DNA of 64,000 nucleotides from JAAGZL01 sp050291365 (GTDB taxonomy: Bacteria > Pseudomonadota > Gammaproteobacteria > Chromatiales > Chromatiaceae), in assembly GCA_050291365.1 (NCBI GenBank), contig JBNKJS010000016.1, positions 1-64,000 on the forward strand, in the 5' to 3' direction. The translations under genes and the position numbers were made by a program. The stretch's first letter is position 1, and each line of letters starts with the position of its first letter. This document shows positions 34,664-43,200 of the stretch, piece by piece. The notes under the pieces are model-generated. The model searched no databases. It was not told the DNA's origin and worked only from the letters and a program-made list of their open reading frames with translations.

Positions 34664-35884
34664 CTATTTTTTCAGCTTAGCCGCTACCCGCAGTCGCAGG
34701 GCATTGAGTTTGATAAAGCCTTCAGCATCTTTCTGATCGTAGGCACCGGCATCGTCTTCAAAAGTAGCGATGGACTCATCAAACAGGCTATTGGTTTCGG
34801 ACTTGCGTCCCACCACCATGATGCCACCCTTATACAACTTGAGACGCACTACGCCGTTCACCACACTCTGGGTCTGGTCGATCGCCGCTTGCAGCATGTA
34901 GCGCTCAGGACTGAACCAGTAACCGTTGTACACCATACTGGCATAGCGCGGCATCAGCTCATCTTTCAGATGGGCGGCCTCGCGATCCAGGGTCAGTGAC
35001 TCTATGGCGCGATGGCCCTTGAGCATGATGGTACCGCCTGGGGTTTCGTAACAACCGCGGGATTTCATGCCCACATAGCGGTTCTCCACAATGTCATCAC
35101 GACCGATGCCGTTGGCGCCACCTATCTTGTTCAGGGTCTCCAGAACAGTGGCCGGGCTCATGGCCTCTCCATCAATGGCCACGATGTCGCCCTTCTCGTA
35201 TGTTAGCTCAATATAGGTCGGCTCATCCGGGGCCTGCTCCGGGGAGACGGTCCAACGCCACATATCAGCAGACGGCTCCGCCCATGGATCTTCCAGATCA
35301 TAACCTTCGTAGGAGATGTGCAACAGGTTGGCATCCATGGAGTAGGGAGATTTCTTGCCCGCACGTTTCATCTCTACCGGGATGTCGTGCTTCTCGGCGT
35401 AGGCCATCAGCTTCTCACGTGACAGCAAGTCCCATTCGCGCCAGGGAGCGATGACCATTACATCAGGCTTCAGGGCATAGGCCCCCAGCTCAAACCGCAC
35501 CTGGTCATTACCCTTGCCAGTAGCGCCATGAGATACGGCATCGGCCCCAGTCTCGTTGGCGATCTCAATCAGCCGCTTGGCGATCAGGGGGCGCGCAATA
35601 GAGGTGCCGAGCAGGTACTCGCCTTCATAGATGGCATTGGCGCGGAACATGGGGAAGACGTAATCGCGCACGAACTCTTCACGCAGATCATCGATATAGA
35701 TCTCTTTGACCCCGGCGGCCTCGGCCTTGGCCCGGGCCGGCTCTACCTCTTCGCCCTGACCGATATCGGCGGTAAAGGTAACCACCTCGCAACCATACTC
35801 TTCCTGTAGCCACTTGAGGATGATAGATGTATCCAATCCACCCGAGTAGGCCAACACAACTTTGTTTACACCGGACTTAGACAT
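34664..35884 (-). CDS. argG: Argininosuccinate synthase
   Basis: It condenses citrulline and aspartate with ATP in arginine synthesis. The ATG at 35884 has AGGAG 8 bases upstream and gives a 406-residue protein starting MSKSGVNKVVLAYSGGLDTS, with the PP-loop SGGLDTS. Other landmarks are AVSHGATGKGNDQVRFE and SMDANLLHISYEG. The open frame extends nine codons further, but without a ribosome site. A likely promoter lies at 35927-35937 and an intrinsic terminator follows the gene, so it is probably monocistronic. Confidence 0.97.
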   Translation of the reverse strand: MSKSGVNKVVLAYSGGLDTSIILKWLQEEYGCEVVTFTADIGQGEEVEPARAKAEAAGVKEIYIDDLREEFVRDYVFPMFRANAIYEGEYLLGTSIARPLIAKRLIEIANETGADAVSHGATGKGNDQVRFELGAYALKPDVMVIAPWREWDLLSREKLMAYAEKHDIPVEMKRAGKKSPYSMDANLLHISYEGYDLEDPWAEPSADMWRWTVSPEQAPDEPTYIELTYEKGDIVAIDGEAMSPATVLETLNKIGGANGIGRDDIVENRYVGMKSRGCYETPGGTIMLKGHRAIESLTLDREAAHLKDELMPRYASMVYNGYWFSPERYMLQAAIDQTQSVVNGVVRLKLYKGGIMVVGRKSETNSLFDESIATFEDDAGAYDQKDAEGFIKLNALRLRVAAKLKK

Positions 35885-35926
35885 TAAGTTTGCTCCTGAA
35901 TCTGCGCCCATTTGTTAAAAACCGGC

Positions 35927-35937
35927 ATTATATAGCA
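35927..35937 (-). promoter_or_regulatory. Candidate extended -10 promoter of argG
   Basis: On the minus strand the sequence TGCTATATAAT combines a TGn extension with a TATA-type -10, about 43 bases upstream of the argG ATG. I see no good -35 hexamer. I found no ARG box, but could not score one. Confidence 0.4.
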
Positions 35938-36150
35938 AATGCTAAATAGCTGGGGAGATTGAGTTGATTTTTTCTTAGAACCGGCCCATCTCTCCAAACA
36001 CCCACAAAACACCAACTCATAGCTCGTTAATCTTTACATTAACCATAACTCCCTAAGACACATAGATATTTTTAGGCTTTGTACTATATTCAGTAGTTAT
36101 GCGCCCGTAACTTCAGGCGCCAATCTATCTCAATCTAAGGATTATCAATC

Positions 36151-36309
36151 ATGGGAAAAAAGAAAGCTGGAAAGTCTGCCAAAGAGTTAAAAGAGAAGAA
36201 GCGCAAAAAGGCTAAGCTGAAAAAGGCCCAAAAGGCAAAACAAGCCAAGAAGGCTAAAAAGGCTAAAAAGGCTAAAAAGTGTAAACGTTGCGGGAAGAAA
36301 AAAAAGTAG
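36151..36309 (+). CDS. 52-residue lysine-rich protein with a CKRC motif
   Basis: The ATG at 36151 is preceded by AAGG (10-base spacing) and opens a 52-codon frame ending in TAG. About half of the residues are Lys, mostly in KKAKKAKK-type repeats, with a C-terminal CKRCGKKKK. The first half could form an amphipathic helix. Lys/Ala-rich tails bind nucleic acid or acidic protein in other small proteins, and CxxC could bind zinc, but no function is known. The gene has its own strong terminator and sits between argG and the herA-like gene. The frame, ribosome site and terminator together argue that it is real; low-complexity sequence makes homology calls unreliable. Confidence 0.65.
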   Translation: MGKKKAGKSAKELKEKKRKKAKLKKAQKAKQAKKAKKAKKAKKCKRCGKKKK

Positions 36310-36332
36310 ACTTAGCTGCCGATCAAAACCAC

Positions 36333-36361
36333 AAAGATACCCGAGTCATTCGGGTATCTTT
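36333..36361. terminator. Bidirectional intrinsic terminator
   Basis: A perfect 12-bp stem (36333-36344 with 36350-36361) closes a five-base loop. Its ends are T-rich on both strands. It serves the lysine-rich gene (24 bases upstream) and the convergent HerA gene (ends 13 bases away). Confidence 0.8.
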
Positions 36362-36373
36362 TGTTCCATCTGC

Positions 36374-38056
36374 TTAACGCTCCTGATAACGCCACTTCTG
36401 TACTATTGTTTCCACGTCAATATCATCCACACCTAACTGCCACTTTTTATAAAAATCCACGTCATCGCTGTTAGGAGTAGGATCAGGGGCCTGCATCTGG
36501 AATCTAGTTGCTACGGGAACTGCCTCCCCTAAAGCCAGAACCTCTCCTCGAGCCAGGGTTGAAAGTATATTGGTGAGATTAGCTTCGGCATCCGGCACAA
36601 GTTCTCTAATGTATCGCTGATCATCTGGGTTGGTCAGTCGGAAACATAAAAAGCTGCCACACTGGGCCAGCACCGTTTCCGAAAGCTCATGCGGACGCTG
36701 GCTTACTACCATAAGACCCACACCATATTTGCGCCCCTCTTTTGCGATACGCTCCATGGAGCGTCGTGTACCCTCATACTGGGTGTCGTGAGCACGGGGG
36801 ATGTAGGCGTGAGCCTCTTCACAAACGAGCAGAATTGGAAAATCCCTCGATTTTTCATTCCAATAGTTCATCTCAAATGCCAGCCTACCAATCTGAGCCG
36901 ACACTGTCGGCCGCACATCAAATGGGACAGAACTGAAATCAATCACATTGATCTGGCTTTTAGGGACAGACAAACCAATAAATTCACGCAACAGCCCCGG
37001 TAGGGTATCTGATGAAGTACGCCGCTTGGGCTTGAATAGAAAATCGTAACGCACATCATTCATTCGACTTTGCAGCTTGATCAGAAACTCGTCAAATTGA
37101 CCAAACAGAGGCCCCTTTGTTTTCCCAAAATCCTGGGTCTGTTCATTGGCCCGCTTAAACTGGTCAAACAGCTCACTCATTGGAAAATAGATCGGTGAAT
37201 CGATCGATATCTGAGATGCAGGAATATTAGGATTTGCCTTTACCCTCAGATCATGGATTACTTCTCGCAGATAGGCGATCTGGATGGTTGCACCACTGTC
37301 GTCCCGATCAATCAGTAGATCCACCAGTTCAGCGAAAGTTAAAAGCCAGTAAGGTATCTCAAGATCCCTTGCATCAATGGCCTGCACTATATCTTTCTTA
37401 AACGCGGTTTTTTTGTCGCCGCTTATGTCGGTCCAAACATATTCGCCGTGGATATCTAGAACTACGATGTGAGCCTTAGGCATAACGGAGATGGCGCGCT
37501 GCAGAATATTGGCCACACCCCATGATTTGCCTGATCCTGATTGCCCCAGGATAGCCACATGCCTACCAAACATAACTGCTGGATCCAAACATACTCGCAT
37601 GGAAGGGTGCGCTGGAAGATACCCAAGATTAAAACCTTTGGCCCGGTATTTCTCGAACATCACCCCAATCTGCCCGCTGGACATGACGTGTACCTCTGCA
37701 CCTGGAACCGGAAACCGGCCCAAACCACGTTCAAATCTTCCTTGCTCGTCAATTTCGCCAACAGGAGTTATAGATATCTGTCCTCTCATAACCGCACGTC
37801 TTACACTTTTCTCCCCCTCCTGGCCAAGCGTAACGCTAACCTCCTGTTCATCTTCCCTGGAATTTGTCACCAGGGCGATTATCTGAATGTCGCGATCTTT
37901 AATCCGCACGTAAGAGCCAACCTGACCAACTCTAATCGCTTCGCCACCAACCAAGAGCACGGGAAACCCATTTTCAATATCAATGGTAAGAGTGGCTATC
38001 ATGCCACTTTCACTTATTTCAGAGAGACGTCCTATCAATGTCGTTATTTTTGCCAT
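36374..38056 (-). CDS. HerA-family hexameric ATPase/DNA translocase, stand-alone
   Basis: The 560 residues begin with a HAS-barrel-like beta domain (about 1-130), then the Walker A GQSGSGKS at 171-178, the Walker B region ILLVCEEAHAYIPR and the arginine-rich sensor segment around GRKYGVGLMVVSQRP. HerA proteins translocate DNA, with nuclease NurA in archaea and with Sir2 or other nucleases in bacterial defence systems. No nuclease, Sir2 or DUF4297 gene is adjacent here. Flanking genes are the lysine-rich mini-gene and mlaA, each with its own terminator, so the gene appears monocistronic. Its role (DNA repair, defence or other) is open. Confidence 0.85.
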   Translation of the reverse strand: MAKITTLIGRLSEISESGMIATLTIDIENGFPVLLVGGEAIRVGQVGSYVRIKDRDIQIIALVTNSREDEQEVSVTLGQEGEKSVRRAVMRGQISITPVGEIDEQGRFERGLGRFPVPGAEVHVMSSGQIGVMFEKYRAKGFNLGYLPAHPSMRVCLDPAVMFGRHVAILGQSGSGKSWGVANILQRAISVMPKAHIVVLDIHGEYVWTDISGDKKTAFKKDIVQAIDARDLEIPYWLLTFAELVDLLIDRDDSGATIQIAYLREVIHDLRVKANPNIPASQISIDSPIYFPMSELFDQFKRANEQTQDFGKTKGPLFGQFDEFLIKLQSRMNDVRYDFLFKPKRRTSSDTLPGLLREFIGLSVPKSQINVIDFSSVPFDVRPTVSAQIGRLAFEMNYWNEKSRDFPILLVCEEAHAYIPRAHDTQYEGTRRSMERIAKEGRKYGVGLMVVSQRPHELSETVLAQCGSFLCFRLTNPDDQRYIRELVPDAEANLTNILSTLARGEVLALGEAVPVATRFQMQAPDPTPNSDDVDFYKKWQLGVDDIDVETIVQKWRYQER

Positions 38057-38195
38057 GGCTGTTTTCGCCCTAAATGAACCAGTTATTTTTAACCATTATC
38101 TACTGTTGGAGCATACCTCAGATAGCATGCTGATTGTGTGAACAGAATCAATATTAGCATTTAGGGTTTAATCGCGCGAAAAATCTTATTGGCAT

Positions 38196-38226
38196 AAAAA
38201 AAGGCCCCTCGGTTGAGGGGCCTTGA
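38196..38226 (-). terminator. Intrinsic terminator of mlaA
   Basis: A perfect 10-bp stem (38203-38212 with 38217-38226, loop GGTT) is followed on the minus strand by a T-run (complement of the A-tract at 38196-38205). It lies 24 bases after the mlaA stop. Confidence 0.85.
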
Positions 38227-38249
38227 ATTGAAACAGTTAGATACTAAGC

Positions 38250-38978
38250 TTACTCAAACACATCGTCGCCTAACAGAGCCTCTCCATCGTTTACATCACT
38301 GTCACGCTTCTGTATGTAAGCATCTCTGATGAACTCGTATTTATCCAGAGCGGCCTCTTCTACCACATCAGTAGCGCTCAACAGATCTGCACGTTTGTCT
38401 ATAGCACGCAACGCATAGGTGGTGTTTCTAACCCTTACCGGATTCATGTGAACAACAGGGTCTGTAAACCAATCTCCAACCGATCCGACAACATCACGAG
38501 CGCCACTTGGACCGAAGATTGGAAGCACTATATATGGTCCATGTCCTATACCCCAATATCCCAGGGTCTGACCAAAATCCTCACCAGTCTTCTCAAGGTT
38601 CATATTACTGGCAACATCGATGAAACCTAGTATTCCCACCGTACTATTAACCACGATACGGCCGACATCAGATGCGGACCTCTTTAGCTTGAACTGCAAT
38701 AAGTTGTTTATTGCGGAACCGATATCATCCAGGTTGGAAAAGAAATTGGTGATCCCCTTATCCACAGGCGATGGCATAACAGCACGATAGCCTTTGGCCA
38801 GTGGCTTCATCAAAACCTTGTCCAATATCTCGTTGAACTCGAACATCACCCTGTTGAAACCCTCAATCGGGTCCCGCGGATCATTATAGCCATTGGTACT
38901 CGCACAGCCAGTAAGGGCTACAATAGCCAGCGTTACTGCTGTTACCTTTAGCTTCTTGAGAAGACTCCCTCGCGCCAT
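38250..38978 (-). CDS. mlaA: Outer-membrane lipoprotein MlaA (VacJ)
   Basis: MlaA extracts misplaced phospholipids from the outer leaflet of the outer membrane. The 242-residue form starting at 38978 has a lipoprotein signal with lipobox LTGC (Cys25) and AAGGA upstream. The body shows the family landmarks DPIEGFNRVMFEFNE, NFFSNLDDIGSAINNLLQ, and DFGQTLGYWGIGHGPYIVLP. The open frame continues upstream to 39035, but this would bury the signal peptide. The Mla transporter genes are not in the window, so mlaA is an orphan here, as in E. coli. Confidence 0.94.
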   Translation of the reverse strand: MARGSLLKKLKVTAVTLAIVALTGCASTNGYNDPRDPIEGFNRVMFEFNEILDKVLMKPLAKGYRAVMPSPVDKGITNFFSNLDDIGSAINNLLQFKLKRSASDVGRIVVNSTVGILGFIDVASNMNLEKTGEDFGQTLGYWGIGHGPYIVLPIFGPSGARDVVGSVGDWFTDPVVHMNPVRVRNTTYALRAIDKRADLLSATDVVEEAALDKYEFIRDAYIQKRDSDVNDGEALLGDDVFE

Positions 38979-39630
38979 TTTTCTTTTCCTTACAAATTCA
39001 TTAATCAATATGGGATCTAGCTCTGTACATAGCACTGTTTAGCTATGGCCAGCCCTCCCAATCCCAAAAATACAACAAGTCTCGGAAATGATACAACATA
39101 GATAGCCATCTGAATAGCATTAAATGCTATTTTTCTCAGATTCCATCGCTACAGCAACCATCCGGCCTATATTGTTAGGGGGCATTACCAGCCAAGATAG
39201 AGATATTACCCTAAAACAACGAAACTAATACCATCTGCTTACTGTGGAAACTCGCTCTTCTGAAGGTAATCAGAAGCCACACCTCTTTGAATAGCAACCC
39301 TGGTTTGTAATCTCTAGGAACTGCTTTATTTCCCCGCTTGCCCTAATCCAGCCTCCAGGCGACCTGTCGGCTACGCCTCAGCCGGATTCCCGTACTGTAT
39401 CGGCACTCCACAGAGATTATTTAGCCATTAATACAAAATCTCTGCATATTTATTGTTCATAAATCCTAGATGAGTACAGCAAAATAAATGTATAACAAAT
39501 AGATACGATCCTTACTTCACGCATAACTTTAAAATCGATCGCCTTCAAATAACCATGCCACTCCCACAACTCCACGAATACTCCAGGAACTAATTCGAAA
39601 TATTACCTCTCTTGCTTTATGCTCCTCCAC
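38979..39630. other. 652-base intergenic region between mlaA and rnt
   Basis: The region must contain the divergent promoters for mlaA and rnt. It is AT-rich except for a GC-rich island at about 39345-39390 with small palindromes, such as CGGCT/AGCCG at 39368-39372 and 39380-39384. I found no credible open frame, tRNA or terminator. An unrecognised small RNA or a decayed repeat is possible. Confidence 0.5.
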
Positions 39631-40281
39631 ATGAACAAAACCAACTATAACCCCGATATCGCCCATAGATTCCGGGGATTTCTACCAGTCGTGGTAGATG
39701 TAGAAACAGGCGGTTTCGACGCAGATAGAGACGCGTTACTGGAGATAGCTGCAGTTACCCTAATAATGGATGAGTCTGGCACTCTGCATCCAGCCGAGAC
39801 CATCTCCTGCCACGTGGAGCCGTTTCCCGATGCAAACATGGACCCAAAGGCCCTAGCCTTCACCGGCATCGACCCCCACCACCCCTTTCGTGATGCCATG
39901 CCTGAAAAAGATGCCTTGCGCCATATCTCTGATCCGATACGCAAGGCAATCAAGGCGAGCGGATGCAATCGGGCCATCCTGGTTGGACACAACGCATTCT
40001 TTGATCTGGGATTCATCAACGCAGCGGTAAAACGAGATGGATATAAGCGCAACCCATTTCACCCATTCAGCACCTTCGACACCGTATCACTAGCTGGTTT
40101 GATGTATGGCCAAACTGTCCTGGCCAAGGCGGTTGAGGCCGCGGGTATCGAATGGGACAACAGCGAAGCTCACTCTGCAATTTATGATGCAGAGAAAACG
40201 GCCGAGCTATTCTGCACCATTGTCAATCAGTGGAGAGAGCGGTTTCCAGAGCAGCCATGGGTAGATCGGGTAGCTCTATAA
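39631..40281 (+). CDS. rnt: Ribonuclease T
   Basis: RNase T trims the 3' ends of tRNA and other stable RNAs and belongs to the DEDD exonuclease group. Starting at 39631 the protein has 216 residues. It has the first DEDD motif DVETGGFD, the second acidic site in the middle (GHNAFFDLGF) and the final His/Asp motif HSAIYDAEKTAELF. The N-terminus MNKTNYNPDIAHRFRGF resembles the E. coli start; an in-frame ATG lies four codons upstream. It converges with the amidotransferase gene 101 bases downstream. Confidence 0.93.
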   Translation: MNKTNYNPDIAHRFRGFLPVVVDVETGGFDADRDALLEIAAVTLIMDESGTLHPAETISCHVEPFPDANMDPKALAFTGIDPHHPFRDAMPEKDALRHISDPIRKAIKASGCNRAILVGHNAFFDLGFINAAVKRDGYKRNPFHPFSTFDTVSLAGLMYGQTVLAKAVEAAGIEWDNSEAHSAIYDAEKTAELFCTIVNQWRERFPEQPWVDRVAL

Positions 40282-40382
40282 AACCTACCAACAGTGCGAT
40301 AGTACAGAGCAGCTCTTGAACGACGAACCAATGAGCCAAAGCCAGAGTTTTTTGTTACATTTATGCAACAACTTCGGGCCGA

Positions 40383-42170
40383 TCAAGTATCACAGCCATC
40401 CACATTCTGCTGCAACCACAGCTCCAGCAACGCCAGATGCCACAGTTTACTCCCCTGCAACCTGGTTAGATGCATTTCAGGGGCAGAGAGCAGCATATTC
40501 ACATAGGCTGGTGAGTAGATCCCACGCTCACGACAGGCCCTGGACTCCAGGATCCCCCGCATAAACTCCAAAAACTCCCCGCGCACGTACTTCAGCGCTG
40601 GCATGGGAAAATAGCCCTTGGGTCGATCTATTACTGCATCAGGGATTAGACCTCGGGCCATGGCCTTGAGGGGATGTTTTCCTCCTTCACGCAGCTTCAG
40701 TTCCGGCGGACATCGGGCCGCCAGCTCCACCAACTCATGATCCAGAAACGGCACCCGCGCCTCTAGACCCCAGGCCATGGTCATGTTGTCCACCCGCTTC
40801 ACCGGATCGTCCACGATCAGGGTAGTTACATCCATATGCAGCACCGCATCCATAAACGTATCTGCCTGACACCCCTCCAGCATCCTTGCAACCTGTTCAG
40901 AACTGTGGTCTTCACCCCTGAATCCGGGCTGCACCATATAGCAAAACTCTTCATGGTCACGGTCAAAGTAGTGACGGGAGAAGCGCTGCAACGGCGTACC
41001 ATCCCGGTCTGCATGCATCTGCGGATACCAGAAGTAACCAGCAAACACCTCATCCGCCCCCTGACCTGACTGCACCACCTTAACCTCTTTAGATACCTGC
41101 TCTCCCAGCAGATAGAAGGCCACCGCATCCTGACCAAACATGGGTTCCGCCATGCAATCCACCGCCTCTGGCAGCCTATTCAATACCTCGCTGTTTGGCA
41201 CATGGATCTTTCTATGTCTGGTGTTACAACGCGCAACCACCTGATCTGAGAACTCGAACTCATCACCCTTCTCCCCCGGATGATCCTCAAACCCTACGGA
41301 AAAGGTACGCAGATCAGACACCCCAGCTTCTACCAGCAACGCCACCAGAAGACTGGAATCGAGGCCTCCAGAGAGCAGTACGCCCACAGGCACATCCGCA
41401 ATCTCATTGCGCCGTTTTACCGCCAAGCGCAGTGAATCGTGTATGGCCTCAAGCCACTCACCATCGCTCATAGGGTGTTCAGGACGGGTTGCAGTGAGGG
41501 TCCAGTAGGACCACTCTCTTCTGCCTCCATCGGCACCGATCAGCATACAGTGGCCAGGAGGGAGCTTGCGCACGCCTTTAAGGATGGTGCGTGGGGCAGG
41601 AACCACCGCATGCAGAGTAAACAGGTTGTGCAGCGCCACCGGATCAATGGAACAATCCACCTCGCCCGCCGCCAGCAGGGCCTGGGTATTGGAAGCAAAG
41701 CGAAACCCACGCGTATTTCGAGTGTAGTAGAGAGGCTTTATACCCAGCCGGTCCCGCGCCAGAAATAGCTTCTTTTCCCGTTCATCCCAGATGGCAAAGG
41801 CAAACATGCCGTGCAGACGCGTAACGCACCCCTCACCCCAGGCGTGCCACGCCTTGAGGATGACCTCGCTATCACCCTCAGAAAAGAAGTGATAACCCAG
41901 ACCGATCAACTCCTTACGCAGATCTGGAAAGTTGTATATGGTGCCGTTGAACACCAGGGCCAGGCCCAGCTCCTGATCCACCATCGGCTGACTGGCATGC
42001 TCGGAGAGATCAATAATAGAGAGACGACGATGACCCAAGGCCAGAGGCCCATCGCTAAAACTACCTTCATGGTCCGGGCCACGCCGCTCCAGCTGCTTGA
42101 TCATTCTCCCCACAGCATCCAGGCTTGGGGCGCCGCCATCCAACCTTAGTTCACCACAGATTCCACACAT
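40383..42170 (-). CDS. Glutamine-dependent amidotransferase of the asparagine synthase family, likely AsnO (NAGGN amidotransferase) type
   Basis: The 595-residue protein starts MCGICGE, with Cys2 as the glutaminase nucleophile, followed by a class II glutaminase domain (LRGPD-type region, DRLGIKPLYY). The synthetase half contains the PP-loop SGGLDSSLLVALL near 267-279. Asparagine synthase B proteins fit this layout. However, LHAVVPAPRTILKGVRKLPPG and MCGICGELRLDG look closer to the N-acetylglutaminylglutamine (NAGGN) amidotransferase type, which makes the osmoprotectant NAGGN. The NAGGN synthetase and peptidase genes are not adjacent. It lies 53 bases downstream of rsmI on the same strand. 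Plain asparagine synthase is the main alternative. Confidence 0.8.
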   Translation of the reverse strand: MCGICGELRLDGGAPSLDAVGRMIKQLERRGPDHEGSFSDGPLALGHRRLSIIDLSEHASQPMVDQELGLALVFNGTIYNFPDLRKELIGLGYHFFSEGDSEVILKAWHAWGEGCVTRLHGMFAFAIWDEREKKLFLARDRLGIKPLYYTRNTRGFRFASNTQALLAAGEVDCSIDPVALHNLFTLHAVVPAPRTILKGVRKLPPGHCMLIGADGGRREWSYWTLTATRPEHPMSDGEWLEAIHDSLRLAVKRRNEIADVPVGVLLSGGLDSSLLVALLVEAGVSDLRTFSVGFEDHPGEKGDEFEFSDQVVARCNTRHRKIHVPNSEVLNRLPEAVDCMAEPMFGQDAVAFYLLGEQVSKEVKVVQSGQGADEVFAGYFWYPQMHADRDGTPLQRFSRHYFDRDHEEFCYMVQPGFRGEDHSSEQVARMLEGCQADTFMDAVLHMDVTTLIVDDPVKRVDNMTMAWGLEARVPFLDHELVELAARCPPELKLREGGKHPLKAMARGLIPDAVIDRPKGYFPMPALKYVRGEFLEFMRGILESRACRERGIYSPAYVNMLLSAPEMHLTRLQGSKLWHLALLELWLQQNVDGCDT

Positions 42171-42223
42171 CCAGATTCAACCTACAGAAATTTTCAAAGT
42201 ATTATGAGTTTAACTTAGGATAG

Positions 42224-43078
42224 TTACTGCTTACTAACATCGCCCTGCAGCTCCAATCCATACTGGTAAAGCCGGTTCTTCTTCTCTCCCGTGAGCTTTG
42301 CGGTCAGGGATGCGGCCTGTTTCAGGGACAGCTCCTGCATCAGCAGCTTCAGGGTTCTTTCCACATCCGGACCAAGGGCATCACCCTTCTTCTCGCTGCG
42401 GCCACTTACAATCAACACAAACTCACCTTTGCTCTGCATTGGGTCCTGCTCCAGCACCTCACACAGGGAACCCAGGGTGCCGTGCAGGATGGTCTCATGC
42501 AACTTGGTCAGTTCGCGCGCAACCACCGCGGGCCTGTCTGCCCCAAAAATATCGGCCATATCCAGTATACAGGCCTCTACCCGGTGGCTGGACTCATAAA
42601 ATATCATGGTCCTGGATTCATGAGATAACCCCTCAAACTCCGCCCGACGCGCTGCCTTGTTGCGATTTGGGAATCCCTCAAACAGAAAACTGTCAGAGGC
42701 CAGGCCTGAGACGCTAAGGGCGGCTATAGCAGCACTGGGACCAGGTATGGGCGATACAGTAATCCCCTGGCTATAACACTCCCGAACCAGGGCAAAACCG
42801 GGGTCACTGATCAGCGGCGTGCCTGCATCTGAGATCAGCGCCACCGCATCCCCCTGTTTCAGGCGACCTATCACCTTCTCAAGGGCCTGATGCTCATTAT
42901 GCTCATGCAGTGCCAGCATCCTGCTGTCTATGCCAAAATGGTTCAATAGGGTACGGCTATGCCTGGTATCCTCCGCTGCTATCAGATCAACCTTAGTCAA
43001 TACCTCAACGGCACGGGCCGAAATATCACCAAGATTGCCGATAGGGGTCGCCACCACATAAAGAACACCGTTTTTCAT
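42224..43078 (-). CDS. rsmI: 16S rRNA 2'-O-methyltransferase RsmI
   Basis: RsmI methylates C1402 of 16S rRNA. The 284-residue protein from ATG 43078 shows LYVVATPIGNLGDISARA, EDTRHSRTLLNHFGI, SDAGTPLISDPG and PIPGPSAAIAALSVSGL, all landmarks of the family. The GTG two codons upstream is an alternative start. It is divergent from lpoA, the usual arrangement (yraL next to yraM). Confidence 0.96.
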   Translation of the reverse strand: MKNGVLYVVATPIGNLGDISARAVEVLTKVDLIAAEDTRHSRTLLNHFGIDSRMLALHEHNEHQALEKVIGRLKQGDAVALISDAGTPLISDPGFALVRECYSQGITVSPIPGPSAAIAALSVSGLASDSFLFEGFPNRNKAARRAEFEGLSHESRTMIFYESSHRVEACILDMADIFGADRPAVVARELTKLHETILHGTLGSLCEVLEQDPMQSKGEFVLIVSGRSEKKGDALGPDVERTLKLLMQELSLKQAASLTAKLTGEKKNRLYQYGLELQGDVSKQ

Positions 43079-43200
43079 TGACACAACACACCCCAGAAAA
43101 GATACTAGTTCACTTATTGTCTACCACTGATCTACGTAGTCTCAACAACTAAGGATCACACAGACAGGAGCGCTATTATCGTGCCTGCCTCTATCTGACC

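Noticed and set aside
36374..38056. Anti-phage defence island around HerA
   Set aside because: No nuclease, Sir2, toxin, mobile element or other defence gene is adjacent, and the flanks are housekeeping genes.
40340..40378. Stem TTGTTACAT/ATGCAACAA between rnt and the amidotransferase gene as terminator
   Set aside because: The T-run precedes rather than follows the stem on the plus strand, and there is none on the minus strand.
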